Shown: positions 8,424 to 16,676 of the stretch, piece after piece
How positions within the stretch are numbered: position 1 is the stretch's first letter
How the letters are laid out: each line of letters opens with the position of its first letter
NCBI GenBank assembly: GCA_902783375.1
Contig: CACZQN010000025.1
Location: 25,768 to 89,767 of the forward strand
DNA length: 64,000 nucleotides
From: an uncultured Lachnospiraceae bacterium
GTDB taxonomy: Bacteria; Bacillota; Clostridia; Lachnospirales; Lachnospiraceae
Direction: 5' to 3'
Notes under the pieces: generated by a model
The model's database searches: none
What the model was told of the DNA's origin: nothing
Seen by the model: the letters and a program-made list of their open reading frames with translations, nothing else
Made by a program: the position numbers and the translations under genes

Positions 8424-8437
8424 GGATGCAGGCGGTT
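8400..8437. promoter_or_regulatory. 13-bp inverted repeat straddling the GH43 promoter (candidate operator)
   Basis: AACCGCCTGCATC (8400-8412) is repeated inverted at 8425-8437 with a 12-base spacer. The left arm overlaps the -35/spacer and the right arm starts just after the -10, so RNA from this promoter would lack the left arm. No U-tract follows. That favours a protein-binding site over a terminator. The upstream LacI regulator is the obvious candidate binder, although the arms lack the usual LacI-family central CG. Confidence 0.6.
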
Positions 8438-8470
8438 ATCTTATGCTGCAGACAGAAAGGATGTAAGGTG

Positions 8471-10363
8471 ATGGGAACGAAATATTTTATCAATCCGGTG
8501 AATGTGAATTACCGGTATCAGTTTAACCAGGACCCGCGGAGCGGCGGGGAGACGCAGATCAACCGTGAGGCGGCGGATCCGTCGATGATTTATTTTAAGG
8601 GGAAATATTATATTTTTGCTTCGATGACGCTCGGCTACTGGGTGTCGGAGGATATGGTGCACTGGGAGAATCATAAACTTCCGGAGGAACTGCCGCTCTA
8701 TGACTATGCGCCGGATGTGCGTGTGATGAATGGCTATGTCTACTACTGTGCGTCAAAGCGCGGGGAGAACTGCGACCGCTTCCGCACGCAGGACATCGAG
8801 AACGGACCTTACGAGAAGATCGAAGGGAATTTCCCGTTCTGGGATCCGAATGTTTTTGTCGATGACGATGGCAGGGTTTATTTCTTCTGGGGCTGCACGA
8901 ATACCGATCCGATCTGGGGCGTGGAGCTGGATCCGGAGACCATGCTGCCGATCGGCGAGAAGGTCGGTCTGATCTGGGGCGATCCGCTCACCAAGGGATA
9001 TGAGCGCTGCGGTGAAGATAACTCCGAAGGCCTGCCCTCTGATGAAGAGGTCGATGCCAAACTCTCCGCAATGATGGCAGCACACGGTGCGAAGATCGAA
9101 GATATTCCAAAGGAGACACTCGCGATGGCGCGGGGGATGTTCTCCGGAATGCCATATATCGAGGGCGCGTGGCTGGATAAGGTGGATGGAAAATACTATC
9201 TGCAGTATGCAAACCCGGGGACGCAGTACAACACCTACAACGACGGCGTTTATGTTTCGGATAAGCCGCTGGGACCATACACACTCGCAGCAAATAATCC
9301 ATTCTCCTACAAGCCGGGCGGCTTTCTGCCTGGTGCAGGACATGGCTCCAGCATGCAGGATGTGAACGGAAACTGGTGGCACACCGCAACCATGCGGATT
9401 TCCACCAATCATATGTTTGAGCGCCGCGTCGGCATCTGGCCGGTCGGCTTTGATGCAGATGGTGAGATGTTCTGCAACCAGCGCTATGGGGACTGGCCGA
9501 TCGCCTATTCCTACGCAGATGACGAGGATGCGGAGGGGGCACAGACGCCGGCAGCTTTTGATCCGTGGAAGAATCCGGAGTGGTTCCCGCTGCACGTGGC
9601 AGCAAGAAAGAGCATGACCGCTTCTTCCTTTGCCGAAGGACATGATCCGAGACTGGCAGTGGAAGAGAATGTCCAGACCTGGTGGAAGCCGCAGACGAAT
9701 GGAAGAGATGAATGGCTGATGATGGACCTCATCGTACCGAGAGACGTGCGGATGATCCAGATCAACTTCGGAGACGACCATCCGGATGTCCCGATCCCAG
9801 GTGAAATCAAGCCGGGCGTGCAGGCCCGCTACATTGACGGCGCAGATATGGCTACGCAGTGGAAGCTGCTCGGCTCCGTTGACGGCGAGAACTGGGAAGT
9901 GCTCTGTGACAAGTCTGCCGCAACTACCGATCTAACTCATGACAGCATTCTCTTCACCGACGAGAACGGCAATGAAGGCGCCGGCAAGACGCTTCGCTTC
10001 CTGAAGCTGACAGACATCGCTGTGCCATACGGCCTTGTGCCATGCATCTCCGGCTTCCGTGTCTTCGGCATCGGCGACGGCGAAAAGCCAGCCGCACCGG
10101 ACTTTGCGGTTGAAAGAGAAGAAGGGTCCATCGACATGACCGTACGGATCGAAGATCCGTGGGAAGGAACCGCAGCCAAGGCCCGTGGCTTCAACATCCT
10201 CTTCGGCCATGCCCCGGACAAGCTTTATCACAGCTACCTGCTCACCGGCAAGACCGAGCAGCGGATCGGCGCCCTGATCAAAGACCAGACCGTCTACGTC
10301 CGCGTCGACGCCTGGAATGAAAACGGCATCACCGAAGGAAAGACGGTCGTAGAGGTGAAGTAA
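8471..10363 (+). CDS. GH43-type glycosidase with C-terminal discoidin-like domain
   Basis: The 630-residue protein starts with a five-bladed propeller typical of GH43. It has DPSMIYFKGKYYIFAS (first catalytic Asp), blade starts APDVRVMNGYVYYCAS and DPNVFVDDDGRVYFFWG, EGAWLDKVDGKYYLQYA (candidate acid Glu) and GHGSSMQDVNGNWWHTA. From about residue 370 a beta-sandwich like an F5/8 type C domain follows (KSMTASSFAEGHDPRLAVEEN, QTWWKPQTN, EWLMMDL), and the end resembles Fn3. GH43 enzymes are mainly beta-xylosidases or alpha-L-arabinofuranosidases. No signal peptide is present. ATG 8471 is preferred to upstream in-frame codons, which lie inside the promoter palindrome. Confidence 0.85.
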   Translation: MGTKYFINPVNVNYRYQFNQDPRSGGETQINREAADPSMIYFKGKYYIFASMTLGYWVSEDMVHWENHKLPEELPLYDYAPDVRVMNGYVYYCASKRGENCDRFRTQDIENGPYEKIEGNFPFWDPNVFVDDDGRVYFFWGCTNTDPIWGVELDPETMLPIGEKVGLIWGDPLTKGYERCGEDNSEGLPSDEEVDAKLSAMMAAHGAKIEDIPKETLAMARGMFSGMPYIEGAWLDKVDGKYYLQYANPGTQYNTYNDGVYVSDKPLGPYTLAANNPFSYKPGGFLPGAGHGSSMQDVNGNWWHTATMRISTNHMFERRVGIWPVGFDADGEMFCNQRYGDWPIAYSYADDEDAEGAQTPAAFDPWKNPEWFPLHVAARKSMTASSFAEGHDPRLAVEENVQTWWKPQTNGRDEWLMMDLIVPRDVRMIQINFGDDHPDVPIPGEIKPGVQARYIDGADMATQWKLLGSVDGENWEVLCDKSAATTDLTHDSILFTDENGNEGAGKTLRFLKLTDIAVPYGLVPCISGFRVFGIGDGEKPAAPDFAVEREEGSIDMTVRIEDPWEGTAAKARGFNILFGHAPDKLYHSYLLTGKTEQRIGALIKDQTVYVRVDAWNENGITEGKTVVEVK

Positions 10364-10437
10364 AAGAGATAGGATATGATCTGAAAGCAGATATGAACTG
10401 AAAAAGCAGATATGATCTGAAAAAACAAATAGGAGCG

Positions 10438-10563
10438 GAAAGAGTGTGCAAACAGGATAAAAACTTGTCTGCACACTCTTTTTGTATGCTTTCTTGGCTT
10501 GTTTTGTCATCACGGCGGGGCGATTCGAGGTGGGCGGTTGACCTGGATGGAGATCAAGCTTGT
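10438..10563 (+). repeat. Dispersed intergenic repeat, copy 1 (includes a terminator)
   Basis: About 125 bp recur at 13555-13682. Shared blocks include GAAAGAGTGTGC, ACAGGATAAAAACTTGT, ACTCTTTTTGTATGCTTT and GGGCGATTC followed by TGACCTG. Both copies lie after a coding region in the same orientation, and both start with a terminator hairpin. Confidence 0.75.
10441..10484 (+). terminator. Terminator after the GH43 gene
   Basis: AGAGTGTGCA (10441-10450) pairs with TGCACACTCT (10470-10479), followed by TTTTG. Confidence 0.8.
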
Positions 10564-10693
10564 TTCGGGCAACGAAGACAAGTCCGTTTTCGAAGGGTGC
10601 TTGACCTGGATTGGAATAAGTCTTGTTTCGAGCAACGAAGACAAGTCCGTTTTCAAAGGGTGCTTGACCTGAATTGTGAAAAGTCTTGTTTCG
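10538..10693. repeat. 63-bp tandem repeat, about 2.5 copies
   Basis: Units start with TTGACCTG at 10538, 10601 and 10664, an exact 63-bp period. Each contains a (A/G)GTCTTGTTTCG-like block followed in the first two units by CAACGAAGACAAGTCCGTTTTC and AAGGGTGC. Because 63 is a multiple of three, several frames on both strands stay open and show a 21-residue repeat. No frame has a convincing start or composition. Confidence 0.85.
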
Positions 10694-11116
10694 GTCATCT
10701 CTTTTCGGGAACTTGCCTCCTTGACAAGCAGAAAAGACAGGGTGATCTTCTTTTATGGCAGGATCAGAGAGCAAAAGAGTTGACCTGGGAAGGAGAATTC
10801 AGCACTTCGGTGAACAGGCGCCTTTTTTAAGGAGAAAAAACGATGCCCGAGATGCCTTAAATGGCAATCTTGGGCAAGAGAACATGACGATGACATGACA
10901 ATAACCGGACCTCAGGACTAGTTATCATGACAAAAGAATAGTCATATCGCAAAATCGTGTACGTTTTAATAGAGTATAACTATTAACACATACAAATATT
11001 TTATCACTGGAATAACGCCTTTTCAATCTCTTTATGCACTTTTCGTACGGTTTTTCGAGGAATAGCGAAGCCTTCAAAAAGTACGCTTTCTGGAAAAAGA
11101 AGGGAGGAAAAGAGAG
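10564..11116. other. Intergenic region without a recognised gene
   Basis: After the tandem repeat there is an imperfect hairpin at about 10843-10875 (TGCCC-GAGATGCC against GGCAATCTTGGGCA). Its U-rich side faces the minus strand. The rest is AT-rich DNA before the secreted-protein gene, including an inverted pair TATCATGAC/GTCATAT at about 10923-10947. No coding frame is supported. Confidence 0.5.
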
Positions 11117-12154
11117 TTGAAAAGACTGATGACAAGGACCCTGGCGCTGGGAATCATGCTTGCGATGATCTTCAGCGCATTGGTACCGGGACAGGCAGCC
11201 GCGGCTACACTTGCGCGGCCGACAATTCATGTTGCGGATAGTGATGCGGATGGGAATCCGCAGATCACCATCGATAAGGTGAAAGGTGCCACCGGGTACA
11301 GGATTTACAGGAAAACGCCGACGGATAAAAAATGGGTGAAGGTCGCGACGACCAGAAAGAGAGCCTACGTTGACAAGAAGTGGACTGCAGATGAGGCGGC
11401 AACGATTTATTATACCGTCAAAGCTTATACGAAAAATGCTGATGGAACTGTAACCTGGAGCAAAACCGCTGAGAAACAATCCTGGACTGTGCCGGAGCAT
11501 AAGGATGGAGATGTAATCGGTAAGGATAAAAAGCTCCCGAAATTAGAGAATACAGACGCTGATTTTTACCCTGGAAGCGTTTTGACTTTTTATACCGAAG
11601 ATGGATCTTTTCAGCTTTGGCAGGGACCGGATGGAACGGGCGGCAGGAAGCCGGAGCCTTCAGAGAATATTTCCTATGACCGTGAAACAAATACCCTTTA
11701 TCTCGAGGGCTTTGCAGCGCGGCAAATGGAAATCAAGTGGATGGGGAAGAATATCACCATTCATCTGTCCGGTGATAACAAATTAAGCAGCCTCACGGTC
11801 TACGGATCATCTGTAACCTTTGCAGGAAATGGCTCTTTAACCCTGAACGAAGGAGATTACTGGGACCGTGGTGTAGATGGCAGGGGTGAGCAGGGACTTC
11901 TGCTTATGGGAGAAGATGCAGGCGAGTGCATCATGATCGAATCCGGAGTAACACTGGATATCTACGGAAGACAAAGTGCAATACATATTTCCAAGGGGAA
12001 TCGAACCAAGGGAATCTATTATCAGTCAGAGGAAACTGTTCCGGGAATCATGCAGTATAAGCATGGTCTCGATTCCGATGGGAAGGTTACCTGGTGGGTC
12101 TGCCGGGACAATAGTCTGCGCTGTCTGCACTTTCATGTAGGACCGGAGAAGTAA
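11117..12154 (+). CDS. Secreted protein with an Fn3-like domain, function unknown
   Basis: The 345-residue protein has a Sec signal peptide (KRLMTR charged start, hydrophobic LALGIMLAMIFSALV, cleavage near GQAAAA). A fibronectin type III-like domain follows (about 35-120: PTIHVADSDADGNPQITIDK, GYRIYRK, YYTVKAY). The C-terminal half is rich in short beta repeats (NTLYLEGF, ITIHLSGDNKLSSLTVYGSSVTFAGNGSLTLNEG), resembling a right-handed beta-helix surface domain. No catalytic motif is recognised. TTG 11117 is used because AGGGAGGAA lies 8 bases upstream. It probably acts at the cell surface, perhaps in carbohydrate binding. Confidence 0.7.
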   Translation: MKRLMTRTLALGIMLAMIFSALVPGQAAAATLARPTIHVADSDADGNPQITIDKVKGATGYRIYRKTPTDKKWVKVATTRKRAYVDKKWTADEAATIYYTVKAYTKNADGTVTWSKTAEKQSWTVPEHKDGDVIGKDKKLPKLENTDADFYPGSVLTFYTEDGSFQLWQGPDGTGGRKPEPSENISYDRETNTLYLEGFAARQMEIKWMGKNITIHLSGDNKLSSLTVYGSSVTFAGNGSLTLNEGDYWDRGVDGRGEQGLLLMGEDAGECIMIESGVTLDIYGRQSAIHISKGNRTKGIYYQSEETVPGIMQYKHGLDSDGKVTWWVCRDNSLRCLHFHVGPEK

Positions 12155-12179
12155 AATCAGTATATCGACAGGAAACTGG

Positions 12180-12214
12180 AAGCCTGCCACGACAAAGTGG
12201 CAGGCTTTGCTTTT
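12180..12214 (+). terminator. Terminator after the Fn3-like secreted protein
   Basis: AGCCTGCCAC (12181-12190) and GTGGCAGGCT (12197-12206) form a perfect 10-bp stem with a GACAAA loop, then TTGCTTTT. Confidence 0.9.
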
Positions 12215-12280
12215 GCTTGCCTTTTACTTGCCAATCCAAATAAAATGGAAATATAATGGAAATATAACGGTTTGTTTTCA

Positions 12281-12309
12281 TTGACACATCATGCAATAGG
12301 TTATATAAT
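12281..12309 (+). promoter_or_regulatory. Perfect consensus promoter of the Uma2 gene
   Basis: TTGACA (12281-12286) and TATAAT (12304-12309) have a 17-base spacer. The predicted start near 12316 rules out the longer in-frame open stretch beginning at 12272 and supports translation from ATG 12350. Confidence 0.9.
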
Positions 12310-12349
12310 GGAAGTGGAACGGATGTTTGTCTGTGGTAAGGAGATGAAG

Positions 12350-13222
12350 ATGACCATAGATGAGATGATCAGGCAGAAAAGGATTCTGGGATTTACGAAC
12401 GAAAGACTCTCGGAACTTTCAGCTGTGCCTCTTGGCACTGTACAGAAGATCTTTGCCGGCATCACGAAGAATCCGAGGTGGAAGACCAGAAAAGCACTGG
12501 AGCAGGTATTGCTGCGGGAGATGGAGAAGACTCAGGAAGAGAGAACCATCATCCAGAACCAGCTTTGTCAGTCAGAGCTTGCCACGAGGATAGGGAAGAA
12601 TGCTTACGGAGAGATCAGACGGGCAGAATCTGTACTTCATGAACGTGCTGCATATTTTGGAGGAGATCCCAGGCAGGGCGAGTATACACTGGATGACTAT
12701 CTGGGACTTCCGGATGATTACCGCGTGGAATTGATCAATGGTTACCTGTATGATATGAGCGGTCCCTCCAAGGCACATCAGGTAATCCTGCTGCAATTGG
12801 CCCTTCAATTTCATGAATGCATGGATGAACATCCGGCGTGTGAGCTTTTTCTGGCTCCACAGGACGTGGTACTGAAACCGGATCAGAAGACAGTTGTCCA
12901 ACCGGATCTCTTTATTTACTGTAATGCTGCGGATCGGGACAAAAACAGACACCATGGAGTTCCGGACTTTGTCCTTGAGATCATTTCTCCTTCAAGCAGA
13001 GAGATGGATTACTATGTGAAACTTCATCTGTACTGGGAAGCCGGAGTCAGAGAATACTGGATCGTGGACCCACAAAAGAAGAAGGTCCAGGTGCAGGATT
13101 TTGATCATCACACCGGAACAGAGATCTATGATTTTTCGAATGAAGTACCAGTGGGAATTTCCGAAGGAACCTGCAGGATTGATTTTGCAAAGATCCTAGC
13201 GAAAGCTGAGAAGTATCTATAA
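12350..13222 (+). CDS. Uma2-family (PD-(D/E)XK-like) protein with N-terminal helix-turn-helix
   Basis: The 290-residue protein has two parts. Residues 1-60 look like an XRE-type helix-turn-helix (RQKRILGFTNERLSELSAVPLGTVQKIFAG). Residues about 110-285 match Uma2/DUF820, a restriction-endonuclease fold: YRVELINGYLYDMSGPS, VVQPDLFIYC, PDFVLEIISPSSREMDYYVKLHLYWEAGVREYWIVDP, with the Asp and Glu-x-Ile residues expected of the active site. ATG 12350 sits 6 bases after AAGGAG. Uma2 proteins are widespread but poorly understood, and the added DNA-binding segment is uncommon. A small gene follows 17 bases downstream. Confidence 0.8.
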   Translation: MTIDEMIRQKRILGFTNERLSELSAVPLGTVQKIFAGITKNPRWKTRKALEQVLLREMEKTQEERTIIQNQLCQSELATRIGKNAYGEIRRAESVLHERAAYFGGDPRQGEYTLDDYLGLPDDYRVELINGYLYDMSGPSKAHQVILLQLALQFHECMDEHPACELFLAPQDVVLKPDQKTVVQPDLFIYCNAADRDKNRHHGVPDFVLEIISPSSREMDYYVKLHLYWEAGVREYWIVDPQKKKVQVQDFDHHTGTEIYDFSNEVPVGISEGTCRIDFAKILAKAEKYL

Positions 13223-13239
13223 TCGTTCGGGAGGTGCAT

Positions 13240-13515
13240 ATGTTTGGATTTGGGAAGAAGAAGTACAGGAACGAAGAGCTTGAGAAGATTCTTGCGGAAG
13301 TGAATATGAATGCATCGAACAATTATAAAGACGCAGCGCAGGAAGCATATGCAAGATTCCTTGCAAAACATGAGGAACTCATGGCAGCGGGAAGTCTGTC
13401 AGAGAAGCAGATCACACATTATGCCGAGGAACTGGAGAAACTGAAAACAGCCATGGCGGGATTCTCCCATGATGCCCAGCGCGCAGATTACACTGGATAT
13501 AAGCAGAATCGATGA
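13240..13515 (+). CDS. Small charged helical protein next to Uma2, unknown function
   Basis: The 91-residue product begins MFGFGKKKYRNEELEKILAEVNMN and is predicted mostly helical (ELEKLKTAMAGF), with a hydrophilic tail. No family is recognised. GGGAGG lies five bases before ATG 13240, and only 17 bases separate it from the Uma2 stop, so the two are probably co-transcribed. A terminator in the repeat at 13557 closes the unit. Confidence 0.6.
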   Translation: MFGFGKKKYRNEELEKILAEVNMNASNNYKDAAQEAYARFLAKHEELMAAGSLSEKQITHYAEELEKLKTAMAGFSHDAQRADYTGYKQNR

Positions 13516-13554
13516 CTCGATACTGTATATGCGAAGAAAAAAGAAGATGAACAG

Positions 13555-13682
13555 AAAGAGTGTGCGGACAGGATAAAAACTTGTTTGCATACTCTTTTTG
13601 TATGCTTTTTTGTGTTGCCTCTGGCATCCTGGAGAGGGCGATTCTGAGCGGGGGGGTGACCTGAAGTGAGATCTGGATCTTC
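13555..13682 (+). repeat. Dispersed intergenic repeat, copy 2 (includes a terminator)
   Basis: Homologous to 10438-10563 and in the same orientation. Its hairpin is AGAGTGTGC (13557-13565) with GCATACTCT (13587-13595) followed by TTTTTG. It then shares GGGCGATTC and a single TGACCTGAAGTGAGATC unit; the 63-bp tandem expansion seen in copy 1 is missing. Confidence 0.75.
13557..13600 (+). terminator. Terminator after the Uma2/small-protein unit
   Basis: A 9-bp stem with one G-T pair and a long loop, followed by TTTTTGTATGCTTTTTT. Confidence 0.7.
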
Positions 13683-13704
13683 CCGACCTTTTCGCACTAG
13701 CTTC

Positions 13705-13733
13705 TTGACCCTCTCGTGTTTTCAGTTTACAAT
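13705..13733 (+). promoter_or_regulatory. Promoter of the clan-A glycosidase gene
   Basis: TTGACC (13705-13710) and TACAAT (13728-13733) are 17 bases apart. This leaves a leader of nearly 190 nt before the coding start. Confidence 0.65.
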
Positions 13734-13918
13734 GAAATCCAGAGGGTTTTCTTTTGCAGTATACATGGTGGAGAGCGTCTGTGCGATCGCTAAGAGCAGG
13801 GGGCTTGCGTGAGATTCTTCGAAGTGATCTTTATGAAGATGCCAAACCATATAACGAAGTAGTACCGGTTGAACCACAGAAAATCACAGTCACTCATGAG
13901 AGATGTGAGACTGTGTGA
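13732..13918 (+). pseudogene. Possible frameshifted small ORF in the glycosidase leader
   Basis: ATG 13732 opens a frame reading MKSRGFSFAVYMVESVCAIAKSRG, which stops at 13810. Removing one base of the G5 run at 13799-13803 continues it as LREILRSDLYEDAKPYNEVV and on to a stop at 13916-13918. Composition is protein-like across the join, suggesting a decayed gene of about 60 residues. Alternatively GTG 13781 behind GGAG could start a 45-residue peptide. The ATG overlaps the -10 box, which argues against expression from the promoter above. No family is recognised. Confidence 0.3.
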
Positions 13919-13929
13919 AAGGAGAGATG

Positions 13930-15381
13930 ATGCAGGGACCGTTACGCGTAAATCCGGTCAATCCGCGGTATTTCACGGATGATTCCGGAAAAGCAATCTA
14001 TCTGACCGGAATGCATGTGCATGGCGCATTCCGCGGAATGGCACCGAAGGGAGGCGCTGCCGGCGCACCCGGCTTTGATTCTGTTGATTATGATGCATTT
14101 CTGAACGAGATGGTGCAGAGAAACCACAACTTCCTGCGTTTCTGGGTCGGACGGGAGACCGGTTTCCAGAAATCGCGGGTCGGAGATGAGATCCTCTATG
14201 CGGATCCCTTCATCTACGTGGATATCAACGAAGATGACCACCTCGGCGTTGGACACCCGGTCTATGATCTGGACCAGCTGAACCCGGCATTCTTTGACCT
14301 GCTCCGGGAGAAGTGCCTGAAGGCGCAGGAGAAGGGCATCTACACGGCAATCATGCTCTTTGAGGGCTGGTCGCTCGATACCAGAAAGAGTGTGGCAGAT
14401 GGCTGGCCGTTCCTTGGACATCCGTTCAACAAGGCCAACAACATCAACGGCATCGACGGCAATCCGCCGATGGAGGAGGGCGAGAGCCCGGTCTCGGACT
14501 CCCAGGATGTCAACAAATTCTGCCCGACCGAGCACCTGAGAGTCCACACACTCGACATTCCGGAGATCACGGCTTATCAGAAGAAGTATGTCAAGAAAGT
14601 CATTGAAACCGTCAACGACCTCGACAACATCCTCTATGAGATCTGCAATGAAGGCCTCCGCTGGAGCCGGTATTTCCAGTACGAGATGGTGGACTACATC
14701 CACGAAGTGGAAGCGTCGATGCCGAAGCAGCATCCGGTCTGGATGAGCCATCTTGTACCGGCACAGAACGAGAGCCTATATGTCTCGAATGCAGAGGCGA
14801 TCTCGCCGGGCGTCGAGGATGTGGCAGAGGATTACTGTATCAATCCGCCGGCATCCGACGGCCGCAAGGTCATCATCCCGGATACCGACCACCTCGGCGG
14901 ATTCTGGGGCACCAGCCAGTGGGTATGGAAATCGTTCCTGCGCGGCCTGAATCCGATCTTCATGGATTTCTGGGGACCGGTCCGGAACATGGGTGCCCAC
15001 GCAGTGGGCGAGGCGATGTCAAACCTCTTCGGCAGAAACCAGTATATGCTGCCGGCGAACTGGGGAGAACCGGTCCGCGTAGCACTCGGCAGGGCGAAGA
15101 GAATCGCAGACCGGATGGACCTGAACCACATGCTGCCGTACGGGGAACTCTGCTCGACCGGCTATGTGCTGGCGAATCCGGGCAAGGAGTACCTGATCTA
15201 CGCACCGGAGGCCGGCCAGTTCCGCCTGAAGCTCTACGGCGCACCGGGACCGTTTGAGGTCCGCTGGTACAACCCGAACACCGATGTGACCATCGAAGGC
15301 ATGGATATGATCGGGGACGGCGCTGTCGACATCACACCGCCGTATCTCGGGGAAGTCCTGCTGTATCTGAAAAAACGGTGA
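13930..15381 (+). CDS. Clan GH-A glycoside hydrolase (GH5/apiosidase-like)
   Basis: The 483-residue protein starts VNPVNPRYFTDDSGKAIYLTGMH, the opening strand of DUF4038/GH140-like (beta/alpha)8 enzymes. Further on are NHNFLRFWVGRETG and AIMLFEGW, then NILYEICNEG, where Glu241 fits the clan-A acid/base following Asn. A short C-terminal beta domain ends the protein (GKEYLIYAPEAGQFRLKLYG). There is no signal peptide. ATG 13930 has AAAGGAG about 5 bases upstream. It precedes the BMP-type transporter genes, so its substrate may enter through that importer (inference). Specificity cannot be read from sequence. Confidence 0.7.
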   Translation: MQGPLRVNPVNPRYFTDDSGKAIYLTGMHVHGAFRGMAPKGGAAGAPGFDSVDYDAFLNEMVQRNHNFLRFWVGRETGFQKSRVGDEILYADPFIYVDINEDDHLGVGHPVYDLDQLNPAFFDLLREKCLKAQEKGIYTAIMLFEGWSLDTRKSVADGWPFLGHPFNKANNINGIDGNPPMEEGESPVSDSQDVNKFCPTEHLRVHTLDIPEITAYQKKYVKKVIETVNDLDNILYEICNEGLRWSRYFQYEMVDYIHEVEASMPKQHPVWMSHLVPAQNESLYVSNAEAISPGVEDVAEDYCINPPASDGRKVIIPDTDHLGGFWGTSQWVWKSFLRGLNPIFMDFWGPVRNMGAHAVGEAMSNLFGRNQYMLPANWGEPVRVALGRAKRIADRMDLNHMLPYGELCSTGYVLANPGKEYLIYAPEAGQFRLKLYGAPGPFEVRWYNPNTDVTIEGMDMIGDGAVDITPPYLGEVLLYLKKR

Positions 15382-15410
15382 GGGTTCCGGACCGATTGTA
15401 TCCGTCCTTC

Positions 15411-15439
15411 TTGCATTGACTTCCTGATTATGTTAAAAT
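15411..15439 (+). promoter_or_regulatory. Extended -10 promoter of the BMP transporter operon
   Basis: TTGCAT (15411-15416) and TAAAAT (15434-15439) have 17 bases between them, with TG-n directly before the -10. Confidence 0.65.
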
Positions 15440-15486
15440 ATCTGATGCGGGCGGATGTATGTCCGCAGAAAGGATTTTGGGAGATT

Positions 15487-16644
15487 ATGAAGAAGAAACT
15501 TGTAGCATTACTTGCCTGTGTGGCGATGGTTGCCACCATGCTTGCAGCATGCGGCGGCAGTCAGCCGGCAGGAAACAATGCTTCCGCCGGCAAGGCAGAA
15601 GCAGGACTGAAGATCGCCATTGTCACATCGCTGACCGGTGTGGATGACGGCTCCTTCCATCAGGAGAGCTATTCCGGTATCCAGGCATTCATCAAGGATC
15701 ATGCCGGCGCAACCGTAACACCGGTGCAGGAAACAACCGGTGATACCACCGCCTGTGTCCAGGCTGTCCAGGATATCGTCGCAGATTACGATGTCATCGT
15801 CTGTGACGGCTTCCAGTTCGCAGGAATCGGAACCGTCGCTGCAGACAACACCGACAAGAAGTTCATCCTGGTGGACTCCTATCCGTCGGATGCAGAAGGC
15901 AATGAAGTTGCACTTGATAACGTCTATGCAATGCAGTTCAAGGAGCAGGAGAGTGGTTTCCTTGCAGGCATGGCTGCAGCATTCGGAACCCAGACCAAGA
16001 AGGTCGCCGTTGTCAACGGTATTGCGTTCCCGTCGAACGTCAACTATCAGTATGGTTTCATGTCGGGCGTCAACTATGCAAATAAGCATTATGATACCGG
16101 CGTTGAGATCGTGGAACTTCCGTCCTACGCAGGAACAGACGTGACCGGCGCGAATGTCGGCGGCAACTATGTCGGTAACTTCTCGGATCCGGCAACCGGC
16201 AAGGTCATCGGCGATGCCCTGATCAAGGAAGGTGTCGATGTGATCTTCGTGGCTGCAGGTGAGTCCGGCAACGGCGTTATCACAGCAGTCAAGGAGAGCG
16301 CTGCGGATGATTATTTCATCGGCTGTGATACCGACCAGTACAATGACGGCGTGAACGGTGACAAGAATGTGACCCTGACTTCTGTTCTGAAGGTCATGGG
16401 CATGAACAACACCAAGGTGCTGAATTCGATCGCAGACGGCAGCTTCAAGGGTGGCAACTACCTTCTCGGCGCTGACACCGATTCCACCGGTTATGTCAGT
16501 GCATCGGACAGATGCCAGCTGAGCGCAGACGTCATCGAGAAGCTTGACAAGGCATATGCCCTGATCAAGGACGGCACCATCGTTCCGGCTGCAAACTTCA
16601 ACGGCCTGACACCGGACAATTTTACCGGAATCGACGCTGAGTAA
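15487..16644 (+). CDS. BMP-family substrate-binding lipoprotein
   Basis: The 385-residue protein has a lipoprotein signal ending MLAAC with lipidated Cys22, then a Ser/Gly/Ala-rich linker and a BMP (basic membrane protein) domain: KIAIVTSLTGVDDGSFHQESYSGI, VCDGFQFAG, GFLAGMAAAFG, VIFVAAGESGNGVITA, FIGCDTDQYN. BMP proteins such as PnrA and NupN mainly bind purine nucleosides for uptake. It begins an operon with an ATPase and two permeases. A partial terminator after the stop would give extra binding protein relative to the membrane parts. Confidence 0.92.
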   Translation: MKKKLVALLACVAMVATMLAACGGSQPAGNNASAGKAEAGLKIAIVTSLTGVDDGSFHQESYSGIQAFIKDHAGATVTPVQETTGDTTACVQAVQDIVADYDVIVCDGFQFAGIGTVAADNTDKKFILVDSYPSDAEGNEVALDNVYAMQFKEQESGFLAGMAAAFGTQTKKVAVVNGIAFPSNVNYQYGFMSGVNYANKHYDTGVEIVELPSYAGTDVTGANVGGNYVGNFSDPATGKVIGDALIKEGVDVIFVAAGESGNGVITAVKESAADDYFIGCDTDQYNDGVNGDKNVTLTSVLKVMGMNNTKVLNSIADGSFKGGNYLLGADTDSTGYVSASDRCQLSADVIEKLDKAYALIKDGTIVPAANFNGLTPDNFTGIDAE

Positions 16645-16676
16645 GCAGCAGAACTGAAGATCTGAATGAACCATAG

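Noticed and set aside
8400..8437. Transcription terminator
   Set aside because: There is no U-tract on either strand and the repeat overlaps a good promoter; an operator is more likely.
10538..10693. CRISPR array
   Set aside because: The units are 63 bp and contiguous without unique spacers, and no cas gene is present.
9932..10774. Minus-strand open frame with 21-residue repeats
   Set aside because: It runs antisense into the GH43 gene, and the repeats follow from the 63-bp DNA period, which keeps several frames open. There is no ribosome binding site.
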